In this document: piece by piece, positions 34,241 to 46,700 of the stretch | Position numbering within the stretch: the stretch's first letter is position 1 | Layout: the number at the start of each line of letters is the position of its first letter | Made by a program: the position numbers and the translations under genes | Assembly: GCA_050084515.1 (NCBI GenBank) | Contig: CM114274.1 | Coordinates: 17,732,001 to 17,796,000, forward strand | Origin: Blasia pusilla | Taxonomy: Eukaryota; Marchantiophyta; Marchantiopsida; Blasiales | Reading direction: 5' to 3' | DNA length: 64,000 nucleotides | Notes under the pieces: model-generated | Database searches by the model: none | What the model was told of the DNA's origin: nothing | Seen by the model: the letters and a program-made list of their open reading frames with translations, nothing else

Positions 34241-37200
34241 ACAAGTCTTCTCTTGACCATCCCTTCTTTGCTCTAGATTTATGGTTAGGGATAGAAGACT
34301 CCTCCTAAAGATTCTCCTTAACTATTTCCATTTTTAATCGTAGGCAATGAGTCTCCTTTTCTTTTTTCTGGGCCGATTGTGACCTTCACGTACTCGACTC
34401 TTTGAGTCCCCCTCTTTTGTACTCTTAATGGATTACCCATCACGCCCTTTCTATTTAGTCTTTCTCTTCCCTGACATAAAATTATGCATGAGAAGCTCCG
34501 AAGGGCCATGCCATCGCATCGGAGTAGTTGGATACGCTACCCATTGAGAGCCAAAATTGACAGTATGGAGCTACCCCTAGCACATATTTAAAACGTGACG
34601 TACTTGTAGAGGCCATAAATAGATGAAATTGAGGAGAGTATGATTCATCCATAGGTAGTTGTAACTTAGTGAATAATTTTATTTCCTTTCTATAAGAAAT
34701 AATATGATTTTTCATATTTCCTTTATGAAAAGAAATTGATTTACTTCGAGAACAATTTCCTCACGGAATAATTCTTCTTTCCTCAATTTGTATTATAGAG
34801 ACTAGTTTAATTTTACTAAAAAAAAAAAAAAATTGTATAAATAAATGTTCATGAAAATTAGAAAATTTTATTTCAAAACTTGAGAAAATATGCATGGCAT
34901 CCATAGACAGATTTAAATTTATTATGCTTATGTATAAATGAATATTAGAAGATATTATTTTCAATCTACTAGAAATCTTTAATATTTCATAAAGAACAAG
35001 TAATCAACTCTTAATCAAAGATTCAAATACATGATGGCATTTTATGTGCCACGAAAATTGTGACTTTGCAATAAAGTAAGCTAAAGTCGAGGCAAATTAG
35101 GTTTCAACATATTCCAAGGCTTGATTCAATGGATTGCATATATTGAATGACATTAGCATTCAAGATATGTTGCATCTTAAAGGTGGCTTGTGAAAGATTG
35201 GCCTCATATGGCTCGCATGACATCCCCTCTTGAGCTTGAGTAGTTCCATTTTTGTTGAGAAAGTTGATGTGTTTTTTCCCTCTCACTCTCAATGACTTCT
35301 TCTATGGCAAGAGTGCCACCTATGGTAGAAGTTGTGGCCATGTGCTTTATGTCTTGCTGGTTGTTATCAACACTTCTTGTGTTTTTGTGGTGTAAGTAGC
35401 CACAAGACCCTGACCAAGTTATTGACCTAACTCCCTTAACGATTGTAGATAAGACATGCCAATGCTCTAGGCCAAAATTTAGTCAACATGGTGTTTAGAG
35501 GTTGTGAGCCATACCAAATGCTAACCACCTCCTCCAATGGTGTGGTGAGTGGTAAAATGGAGACACCCTTATCAAGCATACCAAAAATTGAGCGCAAAAA
35601 CTACATAGTAATAGGAACATTCAATCTATATGGATAGTGGACTATAATTCATCAGAAATTGCGAGAATCTACAGCCAAATTGGCAGAAGGAGTTATGGAA
35701 AGTCCTCCAAAGCTTAAAATGCAAGGATTTCCCCTTATGCTCCCACCAAAATATTGGTGATAGTTTGAACTCCTATGATTTGGTTTGGGAAAACCCATAT
35801 TACTTGTTATCTCTCGCCCCCCACAATAAGTGTAGGAATAGGAGGTGGTGCTACCTACACAACAACCTCATCCACGACTTACAACTCAATCAGGGAAAAT
35901 CTATGCGGGATTCGTGATGTGGATTGCCTCGATGGTGATTTGGAGATTGTGCAAGAATACCGAACCTATAGTGACGAAAGAGTCATCTCGCGTTCATCTT
36001 GGAAGCAAAGGTCGCATGATGTTGAGCATGAGGTAAGTAAATTGATCCAAAGACTTACACAAAATTTCTTAAGGTTTCCATATCTGGAATTAGTCAATAA
36101 ATATTCTCTCAAGTTTTCTAATTTCATTTCTTTCTTCAAAAAATAATCATGAAATCTCTCTAATTTTTTTCTATGAATTTATATGGTAAAAATACATCAA
36201 AAATAAACCATTAGTTCTTTATTTCTTTTCCATTTTACTTCCAAAATTTCATCAATTTTTGTTTTCAAAATTTTAAATGATCTACTTTCATCCTAAAGAT
36301 CTCTTCTTTCTAGATCGTGTCCTTATCTCCTACTAGTTGTCTATTATTGAGAATTTGGCCATATGGTTCTAATGATCAAATATGTTGAGTTCGAATTTAA
36401 AAATAGAAAATGAACAAGTAGAAAAGTTTAACTTCCAATTCTTTATGTATTAAGAGAAATGATTTTTAGATTTTCAAAAATTTAGATTATCACGAGAAAC
36501 TTCTTTTATGATTTTTAAATACATGTTTAATCGGATTCAATACATGGATTTTAAACACATGTTTTGTTAGATTTTTTTTCATACAAGGCAACAAGAAAAT
36601 ATGTTATGAGAAAAAATTTATATTTTTCAATCTATGTTATTATTGGAGAGTGCCTTCTTCATCTGCAAATACCTCATTACTTGACATGTGATAATCGGGC
36701 AGCTAAAACATGTTTTCTATCCTACGGACAACAAGAAAATGTTTTCACCTCTACGGGCAACTAAAAATAGATTTTGTGTGCAAACTCATAGGTAATCCTT
36801 TCACTCTTGTGCATGGCAAGGATGCCGACTAGTTTGTGTGACTAGCGACAAGATATTTATGTGACCACACCATGAAAAGTGACTTGTCAAGGGATTGGAG
36901 TTAATTCTTATGGAATTTTCATATGTACTCACATTCATGTGCACGAGGGTGTGTGAATACCGAAGGAGACTGAAAGTCTCTCAAGGTCGACAGAGGTGGA
37001 GCTCGGATGCATCACATCATCAGCAATGGGATTCGAGTGAGAGCATTACCCAATGGACCCAAAAGTTTTGGCATCCTGAGCGTAATCAGTAAGGAGAGCA
37101 GCCGAGGGCTTGAGTAGGAGCTGCCTCAAGAGAGGGCAATTGAAAAGGAGAACAGATTTTGCAATTCATTAAGAAGAGAGAAGACATGGTTGTGGTGGGC

Positions 37201-37542
37201 AGAGCCAAGGTCGACCTGCATTGCTTCTTCATGATAGCTATGGTGGTGATTAGAGCTCAACAGGCTTGGGTTCAGGCTTTCTAAAGTGCCGCATGTTGGC
37301 CCCAATATCTGAAGGCCTGAAAGGAGAATACAATCCAAATGGCTTGGGTAAACCGAGCTCCTCCTCTATATAAGCATTGGGCCTTTGCTCTGCAGTTGAT
37401 TTCCTGCGGAATTTGGGGTGTTATATTTCTCAAAGTGTTCCTGCCCACGTTCTAAAACTTTCTGAGCTCAAAGCTACTAACCCTGCCCAATTGAATTGCA
37501 TACACTCTGGATAATCTTAGGATCATATGATTCACTAGTTTG
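34241..37542. other. AT-rich intergenic stretch
   Basis: No recognised gene. There is an A-run near 34820. A coding-like minus-strand stretch at 35104-35292 and a plus-strand one at 35775-36146 have no domain I can name. A TATA-like word (ctatataag) lies at about 37362 on + with no gene visible after it. Confidence 0.45.
36570..36770 (-). repeat. Dispersed copy of the 19.4-20.1 kb repeat unit
   Basis: Shares, in reverse orientation, the phrases ggagagtgccttcttcat, aatacctcattacttgacatg, aatcgggcagc and aacaagaaaatatg with the tandem unit at 19380-20140. Only one unit is present, somewhat diverged. Confidence 0.65.
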
Positions 37543-37592
37543 TGTCACAACTTGAGACTTTGAAATTGGACCTAGTGTCTCAAGTTGTGACA
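37543..37592. other. Perfect 16-bp stem hairpin downstream of CCDC146
   Basis: tgtcacaacttgagac (37543-37558) is exactly reverse-complementary to 37577-37592, with an 18-base loop. It lies 180 bases past the CCDC146 stop on the minus strand, so it may fall in the 3' untranslated region. Role unknown. Confidence 0.75.
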
Positions 37593-37771
37593 ATTTCTTG
37601 ACCATTCCACTACTGCACAAACTCCTGTTTTCTTTAGAAAATCTGAATGCATGTGTTGAGTATTAGCAAGCCAACTAGGATAAGCCTGCGAAGGACAAAA
37701 TGAAGAAAGAATGGGATTGATTTTCGAGGTAAAGCCCCGGCATCACACCAGGACGAGACCATTCAAACACC

Positions 37772-40700
37772 CTAGGCAAGTTGAAATCCCTCAGCCTTTA
37801 GTCCTGTTTGTGATTCTTTGTTTGTGGATGGAAAGAAAAGAGATGGGGAGGTTTGTACGTACTGTGACTGAGCCCGTTTCTCAACTGCGTTCTCTTGATC
37901 TAATCTGGCTTGCTCCCGGGCGACCGCCAAGTTTTGCAATAACCTATCCTCTCGTTGCTTTGCGGACCACTCTCTCATTGCTTTTTCTGTTGGGGGCTGC
38001 TAGTCACCCAACCCAAAAACATGTACATAGTTTGGTTTCTTCTTCTTCGTCTTCATTATATTATTAGTGAGAAACAAGGAATCGACTCATCCACGCCTCA
38101 ATCAGTGGGATCAGTCTGGTTCTATTTCCTGAGCACAGAGTTCTGTAGCAACTAAATCATATTTGGATGTAAAACGTTTGACCTTGCAACCGTTTTCTAG
38201 TGTGTATATATCTGTGACTGCGATTTGCACTGAGAGTTCTGTTCAAATCCCAAGAGTCGGAAACTATTCTCACGTGATCCATCAGGGAGGGAAATTTTGA
38301 TAACTGTCATTGCGCCTGTCGTTATGAGTAACAGTTCATACATTACAGGACTTTAGGGTCTAAATTTCGTAGACTCCAAGCTCATCTCAAGGCAAGATCT
38401 TCCAGCTGCTACATATTGTTCTTGCTTCAAAATCAAATTGGTATGTTGCGCTGAACCAGAAACAAAATTATTCGGGAGAGGAAAGAAGCTGTTGCAAATT
38501 TTTGTAAAAGAAATGAGAGCATTATTGGTTAGGTTTATGACTCAATGAGAATGAGCAAACAGGGGTTCCACATACCTCTCCGGCTGCAAGTTTAACATAA
38601 GCTTCATCTAGTTCGTTTGCTATTTTATCTCTCTCCTCCTTCAAACTCATCGCAGTGGCCTTCATCACAACGTTAAGAAAAGATAATTAGTACAGGTAGA
38701 GTTCCAACTACAACGTATACAGATGATAGTTCTTTAAGAAAAGAGTCCTATGACACTTGCTGTTCTCATCACTAGACGACGGTTTTAACCTTTTAAAGCG
38801 TTTGAAAAAGTCTTTGGAAATCAAGCAAGCAAGCATTTGGAAAAGTCTGCTAATGAAGGTGATTGTAGCTACTTATCCCAATCCGCACATTTCTGCAGCT
38901 GAGATCCAGTGAGAACCCTGCCTTTGATAACATCACATCATTTCCTAACGTGGTAATCACATTTTTCCGCAGTCCGAGAGTTTACTTATTAACACCCTAC
39001 AAGTCGCTGTGACGACTGTAGGGTGTTATTATCCTAACTCTTTGAGACCCCATATCTTTCTGGATGAGCCTCTTTCCATCCCCTTGTTTTTCATGAACAC
39101 TCCATCTCTCTTCTCGTGATTTCCTGGTAAGACTTTTGCTGCAATATGCGTGTACGCGGTGGTGTGGATGAAAAAATAGTTAAGCCTGAGAAAGGGGAGG
39201 AAAACCTGAGAAAGGGATAGCTCAGCAACAGTGGCCATGAGACGCTTTGTGATAGCTTGCATGAGCCTTTCAGAATGGTTCATTTTCTCAAGCCTACCGC
39301 TGTGGTCTTCTCGTCCATCTCTTGCTTGCCTCTTCAGCTCTTCCGCAAGTGATGTGATCTTGAAAATATAAGAGGATATGAACACAGCTGAGAATAAGTC
39401 ACGGATGCTATTCTTGCGAGGACTATTTTGCACTGGATTTGAAAGGGAGTTTTCAGGAGGGTTTTACTCTTGCATGCAGAAGCTTTATGTGCTGAGGATA
39501 TGATGAAGAATCTTGAGCTGAGTCACTGCCACTGGAATACCTCCTCAAGTACAAGAGATTTTTCGAGAGCTTGGTCTCCTTTAGCCGAGAGAAATTCTTC
39601 AATGGCAGTAATTTTGCCATGAAGCTCCAACTCAGTCAAGTCTCTACCTGGTAGCATGCGCCACCTTGAGACGTTTTCCGGATTCTCCACCAAGTCAGAA
39701 AGCTTTTCCGCCGCACTTTTAGCCTTGTCCAACTTCATATTCCAGGAACAACAATCCAGTCCAGGTGATAGAAGAAAAATGTTCAGTAGCTTTTATTTGA
39801 TCATCAGAACGATGTGAAAGATGTTGTACCCAAATGCGACATGCCCATGCCCAAAAGCAAGTTAGAGAGAGCGTAAAACCTGCTGTCTAAGATCCTCGAG
39901 TGTGTTGTACATCTTGGTAAAATCAGGTGCGGTTTTGTACGTAGCCAAGATAGCTTGCTGCATGTGCTTGCACTGGATCTTCAGGTACCTTATTTCGTCA
40001 ATCCTCTTTGAAAGTTCTACTTCTGAATGCTTCGTCAGATCTACCTATACAAAGGAAGGTGACGGTGTTTTAATTTCTGTGCATTACTAGACTTTCCAAG
40101 CTACAAATGTCAAGCTCTTGATAGGACTACGTCCAGATCTTGACAACCTGAGCAGAATCGATGAGAAAGACCTGTACGGGCACTACCCAGTATCCAACCA
40201 AGTCAGGCATATTCAACGGGAGATAATCTCATTTAGGTACCTCTAAGAAGTAGTAGGGACTTTCTTAACAGATTGGTACAACGACTGCAAGGAATGGGTT
40301 ATGAAATGGGGCATTTCAATCAGTGACCTGCCAACGGCCACCAACCAGTACCTGTCGGATCAACTACACTTCAACGACATCTCTATCAATTGGGATCGGC
40401 ACCAGAAGCTTCGGAAGAACGGGAGGAATAAATCTCAAAAAAATGGGGAACGGACGAGGCGCTACCACTCCTTTTATCAAAACTAGCAGATCCATGAAGC
40501 AGGCCTCTTTACATCTCTGCCCCCATTCCCACTAAACTACGTCATGCGTTAGCGAGATACATGTGCGGTTCAACTGTCCTTGAAAGTCTTACAGAAGAAC
40601 AGGGAAGACAGATTATGTAGATTTTGATGAACATCATTACCTTTTCCACTACCCCTTTCACAATCACATTAGACGTGACCTTCCGGATCTCTTTGCTCAA

Positions 40701-43700
40701 CCCGCCCTCAAGGTTTCTGAATTCATGGCTAGGCTGAATTGCAAAGTTCCTACATTTGTATGTGAAGACCAGGGAAAATCACCCGGCGCAAAGGACCTCT
40801 TGGGTCCTTGCTGTTGCTGATACTTTCTTTTCAAACTGCTGTAATTTTTTGCAAAGCTAAATCCCATGGTCCTGTGGGGTCCCCGTGGACAATAAATCTC
40901 TTCATTCATTCCTAAAACTCCTAACATTTACAAGACAAAAAAAAACAGACATGAAACGGTGACCAACTTAGCCCTTCCGTTTCTTGGTTACTTTTTTTTT
41001 TTGATCTCATGTTGGAAGGTTGGGGGTGCTGAGGTGATAGAACAGCACATATAGACGCATATATACGTAGAACGTGAAGGTATTTTGAACTTGAGCAAAT
41101 TGCTAAAGAACCCAAGCTCGAAAGGCGATATTGCAGTATGATGCACATCATGACTAAGGATATGATTTAAGACATGCTGCCTATTTCCAGTATTATGTTT
41201 TAGAATTTGATGGATGCCTTAGCAGACATAGCTGGTAGCTCCTTCCCTTGCATCTTGTGGATTAGGTCGTGAGACATAGATTGATCGCTATTTTAATTCC
41301 TATGTTGATCGAGAATACTAGCAAACGCTAGTCAATGATGCGTCAACTAAGATTCTCTAGTATCTGCAGGACGAAAAGATCTGAACCCACCTGAACGTTT
41401 GATTTTTCATACAAGATGCACAGCTCATCGTTGCGGTCAATTAGTGCAATCCCAGCTTGATTGCGGGCTGTCACCTCTAAACCATACAACTTGCGGGTCC
41501 TTGTCATTTCTCTCTCCGAAGCAGCGACAACATGCTCCAGTTTACCCACCTCCACCTTCATTTCTTCTGCGTTGGTCTACGGTCCAAGGGGGTACAAGTC
41601 AATCTAACAGGTTGCATCGTAAGCGGTATTCACCCTACTTAAGAAGAACCTTCACATTTTCAAAAACTTTATCTCCCAGACTTAGCTCTTCGTAGCCAGT
41701 GGTGGTGGGATAGGGAACACATAGAAGAGAGCCACTGACATCATACAATATATTTGCATGCCTGCGGTTCAGTTCCAGACACTCTCGGTTCATATGAATC
41801 TTCTTGGAACTAAGGTCAGACTAATCCTCAAGAGTCTGGTTTCTAGTAATTTAGCCAGGCTTCAAGAGGTGAAATCCTTAAACGAAGACGACAGAGCGAT
41901 ATCGGAACACACCTGTGTCTCACGGAGAAGAAGGGTATTTTTTGTCAGTTCAGATAAGAGATTAGTGCGGCCCCTCACACTAGATTGATATTCAGACCGC
42001 TGCTTATGAAGCACTTTGTCCTTGTACTTGACATCGCTTTGTAGAGACTCCACCTCCGTACTTATTGTGACCAACTTATCCTTCATTTCAGCAATAGATA
42101 CTGTGCTCGCCTGTCATTATGCCCAAGTACGTCAATAGTTTGCCGGGCGGGGACCACACGCATCTCACTGTAAACTTACACTCTCCAAGGTTGAATCTGG
42201 AACCAAGGCGAGCAAACTATTTTCCATCTCTTGGTGTAAACGTATCTTTCTCGGTGGTGGTTTTTCCGATTACAGATCTATTTGTCATGCAAGTGCCATA
42301 TGAGCTGCAGATGCAGCTTTCAGTTGAGTTGGGAATTTCGTTAGAGATGGCCTCTGTTCTTATGTGCTGCCCATTCCACCTACTGTTCTGCTCTGATGTG
42401 GTTTCCTACGCTCTGCTGTCCATTCCACTTCACGCTCCTGTTCTGGTGTGCTATTCATCCAAGCCCTATGCTTGCTTCGTGCTTAGGCTTCTCTATATCC
42501 CCAGCTGTCCGGATTCACTTCCTACTTCAGCTTGCCAACGTATATTACCTTAAGACTACTCCTATACACCTGAAACTCTTGCGGTGCCTTGGTCAACTAG
42601 GAAGATGTGCAGGTGGTCTGGAGGATGCTTCAACACAGCCTATCTCTGCTCTATATTCTTAAATCTTGGTTCCTGTCACTCTTTGAGGTCCTATGATCTC
42701 TAAGTTCTTGGTCTTGGAGCAAACTTGTCTTAAAATAGAAGTTGCAGACTAGTTCTGCACGCGATCTAGTTTGTCATATGTGAGCAAACAAATTCGCTCT
42801 TCCAAGTTTTTTTACAATTTCCCTCTTGTATATGCTCCAGCACGTTAGCTAATGAGAGAAAGATCCTACCAGTGCTTACTTTATTTCTATGCTTTTGAAT
42901 TTGCGGAGCTACATATGAAACCATTTTGTATTATGTAGTCTCTCCCTCCTCTCTCTGTATAAAGTGGCTTCAAGATTTCAAGCATCTATGTGGCTGGCTT
43001 AGTTTCCATGAATGTTGGATTCTACAATATCCAAGTTGAAGCAAATTGTATGTAGTTAAGGCTGCAAAGCAAACAGACTCGGCAGCAGCAGATCAAACGA
43101 GAAGTAAGAAAAGCATAAAACATCATTCTTCGGAGCAAGTGTAAGGATAAGAAAATCAAAGAAAGCCGTACAGTCCTAATTATGTGCAGGAAAAGTACAA
43201 CATATAATGTCTGGAAATCTACCTCCCCTGCAAGGAAGTTAACCAAAAGCACTAGGTCAAGTCAACGCCATCAGTGCAGGAGAAATGATGTACACCTGAA
43301 GAAGGGCTGCATACTTGTTGCGCTGACTTCTGACCAAATTATATAAAGCTACTGCATCCTTTACTTGTTGCTGCAATTCTAAGTCTCGTTTCTGTGTATG
43401 GGCAAGCTGGAGCTCCTCAACGTGAAGTTTCTTCAAAGCTTCCTTCCACATATGATACTAGAGCTCCACACAAGATGCCAATTACTTGAAGCTCACGAGT
43501 CAAATGGAATCAAACTTTGTGCTGTTCGAGATAGACAACTGGGTGCATGAACTTTTACACCCAAGCATTTGATCGCCCGAATGCTTTCATCAGCTAACTC
43601 TTTTGACACAAAACTAGGGTGGCATGCAGCAACTATTCCCTTGCAGCTGCCCAAAAATATCATGGGTATGGTCCAGTGACAATCGGTTTCAACATATGTC

Positions 43701-46700
43701 ACATTCAAATTCATGTGGTTGGATAGAGTAAATACTTTGATGGCGACTTGGCGACACAAACGCTCTCGTATGGTTGTCAAGTTGGTAAAATGCTGGTTCT
43801 TCAAACGTTCAATATTTGCACATTCACCCACCTCCTTCTCCATCCTCAAGACCTATATGTATCACCCATTGCATAGTGAGGTTCCTGTAATGATATTTTT
43901 TTTAAAGCACACTCCCATCACTAACTCAAATTTGACAAGGTAATATTTCCACGTGTTTGGGGAAGTCCTAGATCATTCTTCTATAGGATACCGCTACAAA
44001 AGAGTGTGAATGATGAAAGTGTCATCTGCTATCGAAACCTGCTCATGGCTTGCATGTAAAGCTGAAGCAACTTCTTTGCCTAGCGCTTCCACAACCAAAA
44101 AATTATGCATCTGAATGTCGATTTCCCTTCTCAGTTCGTCCACCATTGCAGTCACTTTCTTCCGCTCATTCTCAACAATCACAACCTGTTTCATTGGCAA
44201 TTTCAGTAGTTTAGTGAAACAGTATACCTTCGAGATTCATGTTCAGGTGAAGATTTAACACCATCAGCTGTTATAATTGATGATTGATGTGCAAAAGCAG
44301 TTAGTAGGAGCTTATACCTGATGATGGATTTTGTCACGGTCTACTATAAGAGATGGGAGGTGTGCTTGGATGTTGGCCACAAGCTGTTCCTCGTACTTGA
44401 GTCTACGCAAAGCCTTGTCTTTCTCCTTAGTACGCGATGCCAGTTGCTCTTGCTCCATTTTGAGGTCTACCATCCTTGCTCTTAACTGCATGTCTACATT
44501 GACCTGCACTCTGGTTCTAAATTTCATGATAGGTTCCACTATACCAAGCAATAACTATCAGCTGGTTCGAAGCTTCGACAATAGCGACCTTCATCGCATC
44601 CTTACATGCTCAGTCACTTGCGATCAAGAAATAGATGAAGAAAAAGAAAGCTAGATATCTGGATCCATCCTTGGTCAAAGACTCACCAAGTACGAGCAGT
44701 CGTCTGCAAGCAAAATCACTTCTATTTTACTGTCAAACTGGGCATTGCATCTCCCCGCACTAATGTGGTCATGGATAATCTACCCAACTGAATTTTTCGC
44801 AAAAGAAAATCACCTGAGCTGCTAAATAGTCATCAACCTCAAGCGTGGCAACTTCAAGGTCTCTGGCAATGTCAGCAGCTTGCCGCTCCTTTTTTTTTCA
44901 TATCAACACTTTCAATGAGTAATGTCATCATAATATCTCATTTGGGACTCGCTCACGTTGGTCAAGGCCAATATACAGAATGCCGCCAATGTCATCTTAA
45001 GTTTCTAGCCTTTTAAACTGCAACCAATTTATACTTACTGATGCAAAGGACAAAATTAGGATGGCACATTAGCTAAAGTTATGCCCATCACATGATATCT
45101 TGCAATGTAAGTAAATTGAGACGAGACCATTGAAGATGTGAACTGATGTGGATTAGAAGCATGGATTTTAGTGCTCACATAAAACCTACTCACGACGAGA
45201 CACAATGCAGTACCTTCTGCTCTGTGAGCAATCGATTTTTTTCAATCAAGACTGAGGAATTGACCAGCTCCTCTTCTATACGCTTAGCATTAGCTTGAAG
45301 GCTGGTGAGTTCTGACTCTACTTCTTTCACCTTACAGAACAATCAATTCACCCTGTAGTTGTCAGGTTCCACATCCATCCAAGTAATGAAGTTTATGTAA
45401 TTCAAAGCCCTAGGTCTGGTGAAGAAATGTTTGCAATTCCTAAACTGCTGCTAAAGACACAATGAAGAACGACACGGATCAGATTGTGAGTGCACAGAAG
45501 CCTACGTTAAAGGTGAAACAATTTCGGTAACTTGTTCGTGAAACTCTCACCTGCTTTTGTACTTTTGAATCTTGTAACAACAGAAAATATTTCTTGGGTA
45601 GTGCTAATGTTTAAAGACCAAATGCTAGAATGTTTCCTCTTGCAGGTTTGTAATGGCCATCACAATTTTCTTGCATTTGCTTCACTTGATACCTTATCAA
45701 GCCACTTCTGATCTTGCAGCTGAAGGGCTTTCACCGCAGTAACAAGGATGTCGACCTACACGAGAGTCAAAGAAACATCAGATGCAATTCCAGCTCAGTG
45801 ATTCAAAGAGAGCTTGATAAAAATTCAACGCCTCAATCTGATACGTGCCAGTCACTCATACATACGTCCGTGCTGTAAAACTCATACCTGTTTGCGATAC
45901 TTCTCTGGAACTCCTTCGATGATTTCAATGTTGTTAAGATGTTCCTTCCTTTCAGTGTGTATCTGCTCTATTTCGTTCATCGTTTCCTGGAGTTTCTCTT
46001 TCGAATCCTCAATCTGCGCTAGACAGCAAGTGGGCAAGAAATTAAACTCTGCCAGAGGTTGCGTAGATAATCATGGAATTTCTCCTGAATTTACGTGCGC
46101 AACTGTCAATGGATGTTGATGTTAGCATTTCACATGAAATTCTTCCAGTTTTTTAACTATGGTTAGTTCTGCAAACTATGGTTGGAAGTTCATCATAGTT
46201 ACAAGTCTCAATTAGTTTACTAGTTACCTCTTTAACTATTCTTGTGAGTTTTGGTTATGTTTAATTGTGCACATGGTGTGTTGGCCTACCCCTGCTGTGT
46301 TGGCCTGTTGTGTTGTCCTCCCCCTGCTGTGCTGGCCTGTTGTGTTGTCCTCCCCCTGCTGTGCTGGCCTGTTGTGTTGTCCTGCTCATAATGTGCTGGC
46401 CTATTCCTGGTGTGGTGGTCTGCTCCTGTTGTGCTGGCCCTTCCACCTTGCCTTACCATGCACTGGTCCCTTCTGCTGGTCTCTTCTATGAAACTATATA
46501 ACTCTCCCTCTCTTCCCTTTTTTTTTTATTCACTTCTACTCCTGCCCTTTAAGGCTGTGGGTTTTGAGATTAGCTCCTACATACCTGAACCTCTGCTGGT
46601 GCCTTGATCAACTAAGAAGGAATGTGCATTGGTGTGGAGAATGCTCCAAGAACCAATCTAGCACAAACTCCTGCATCTTGGTTTCAACCACCTCTCTTCA

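Noticed and set aside
34800-34835. Poly(A) tail of a retroposed element
   Set aside because: Short A-run inside generally AT-rich DNA, with no recognisable element or target duplication beside it.
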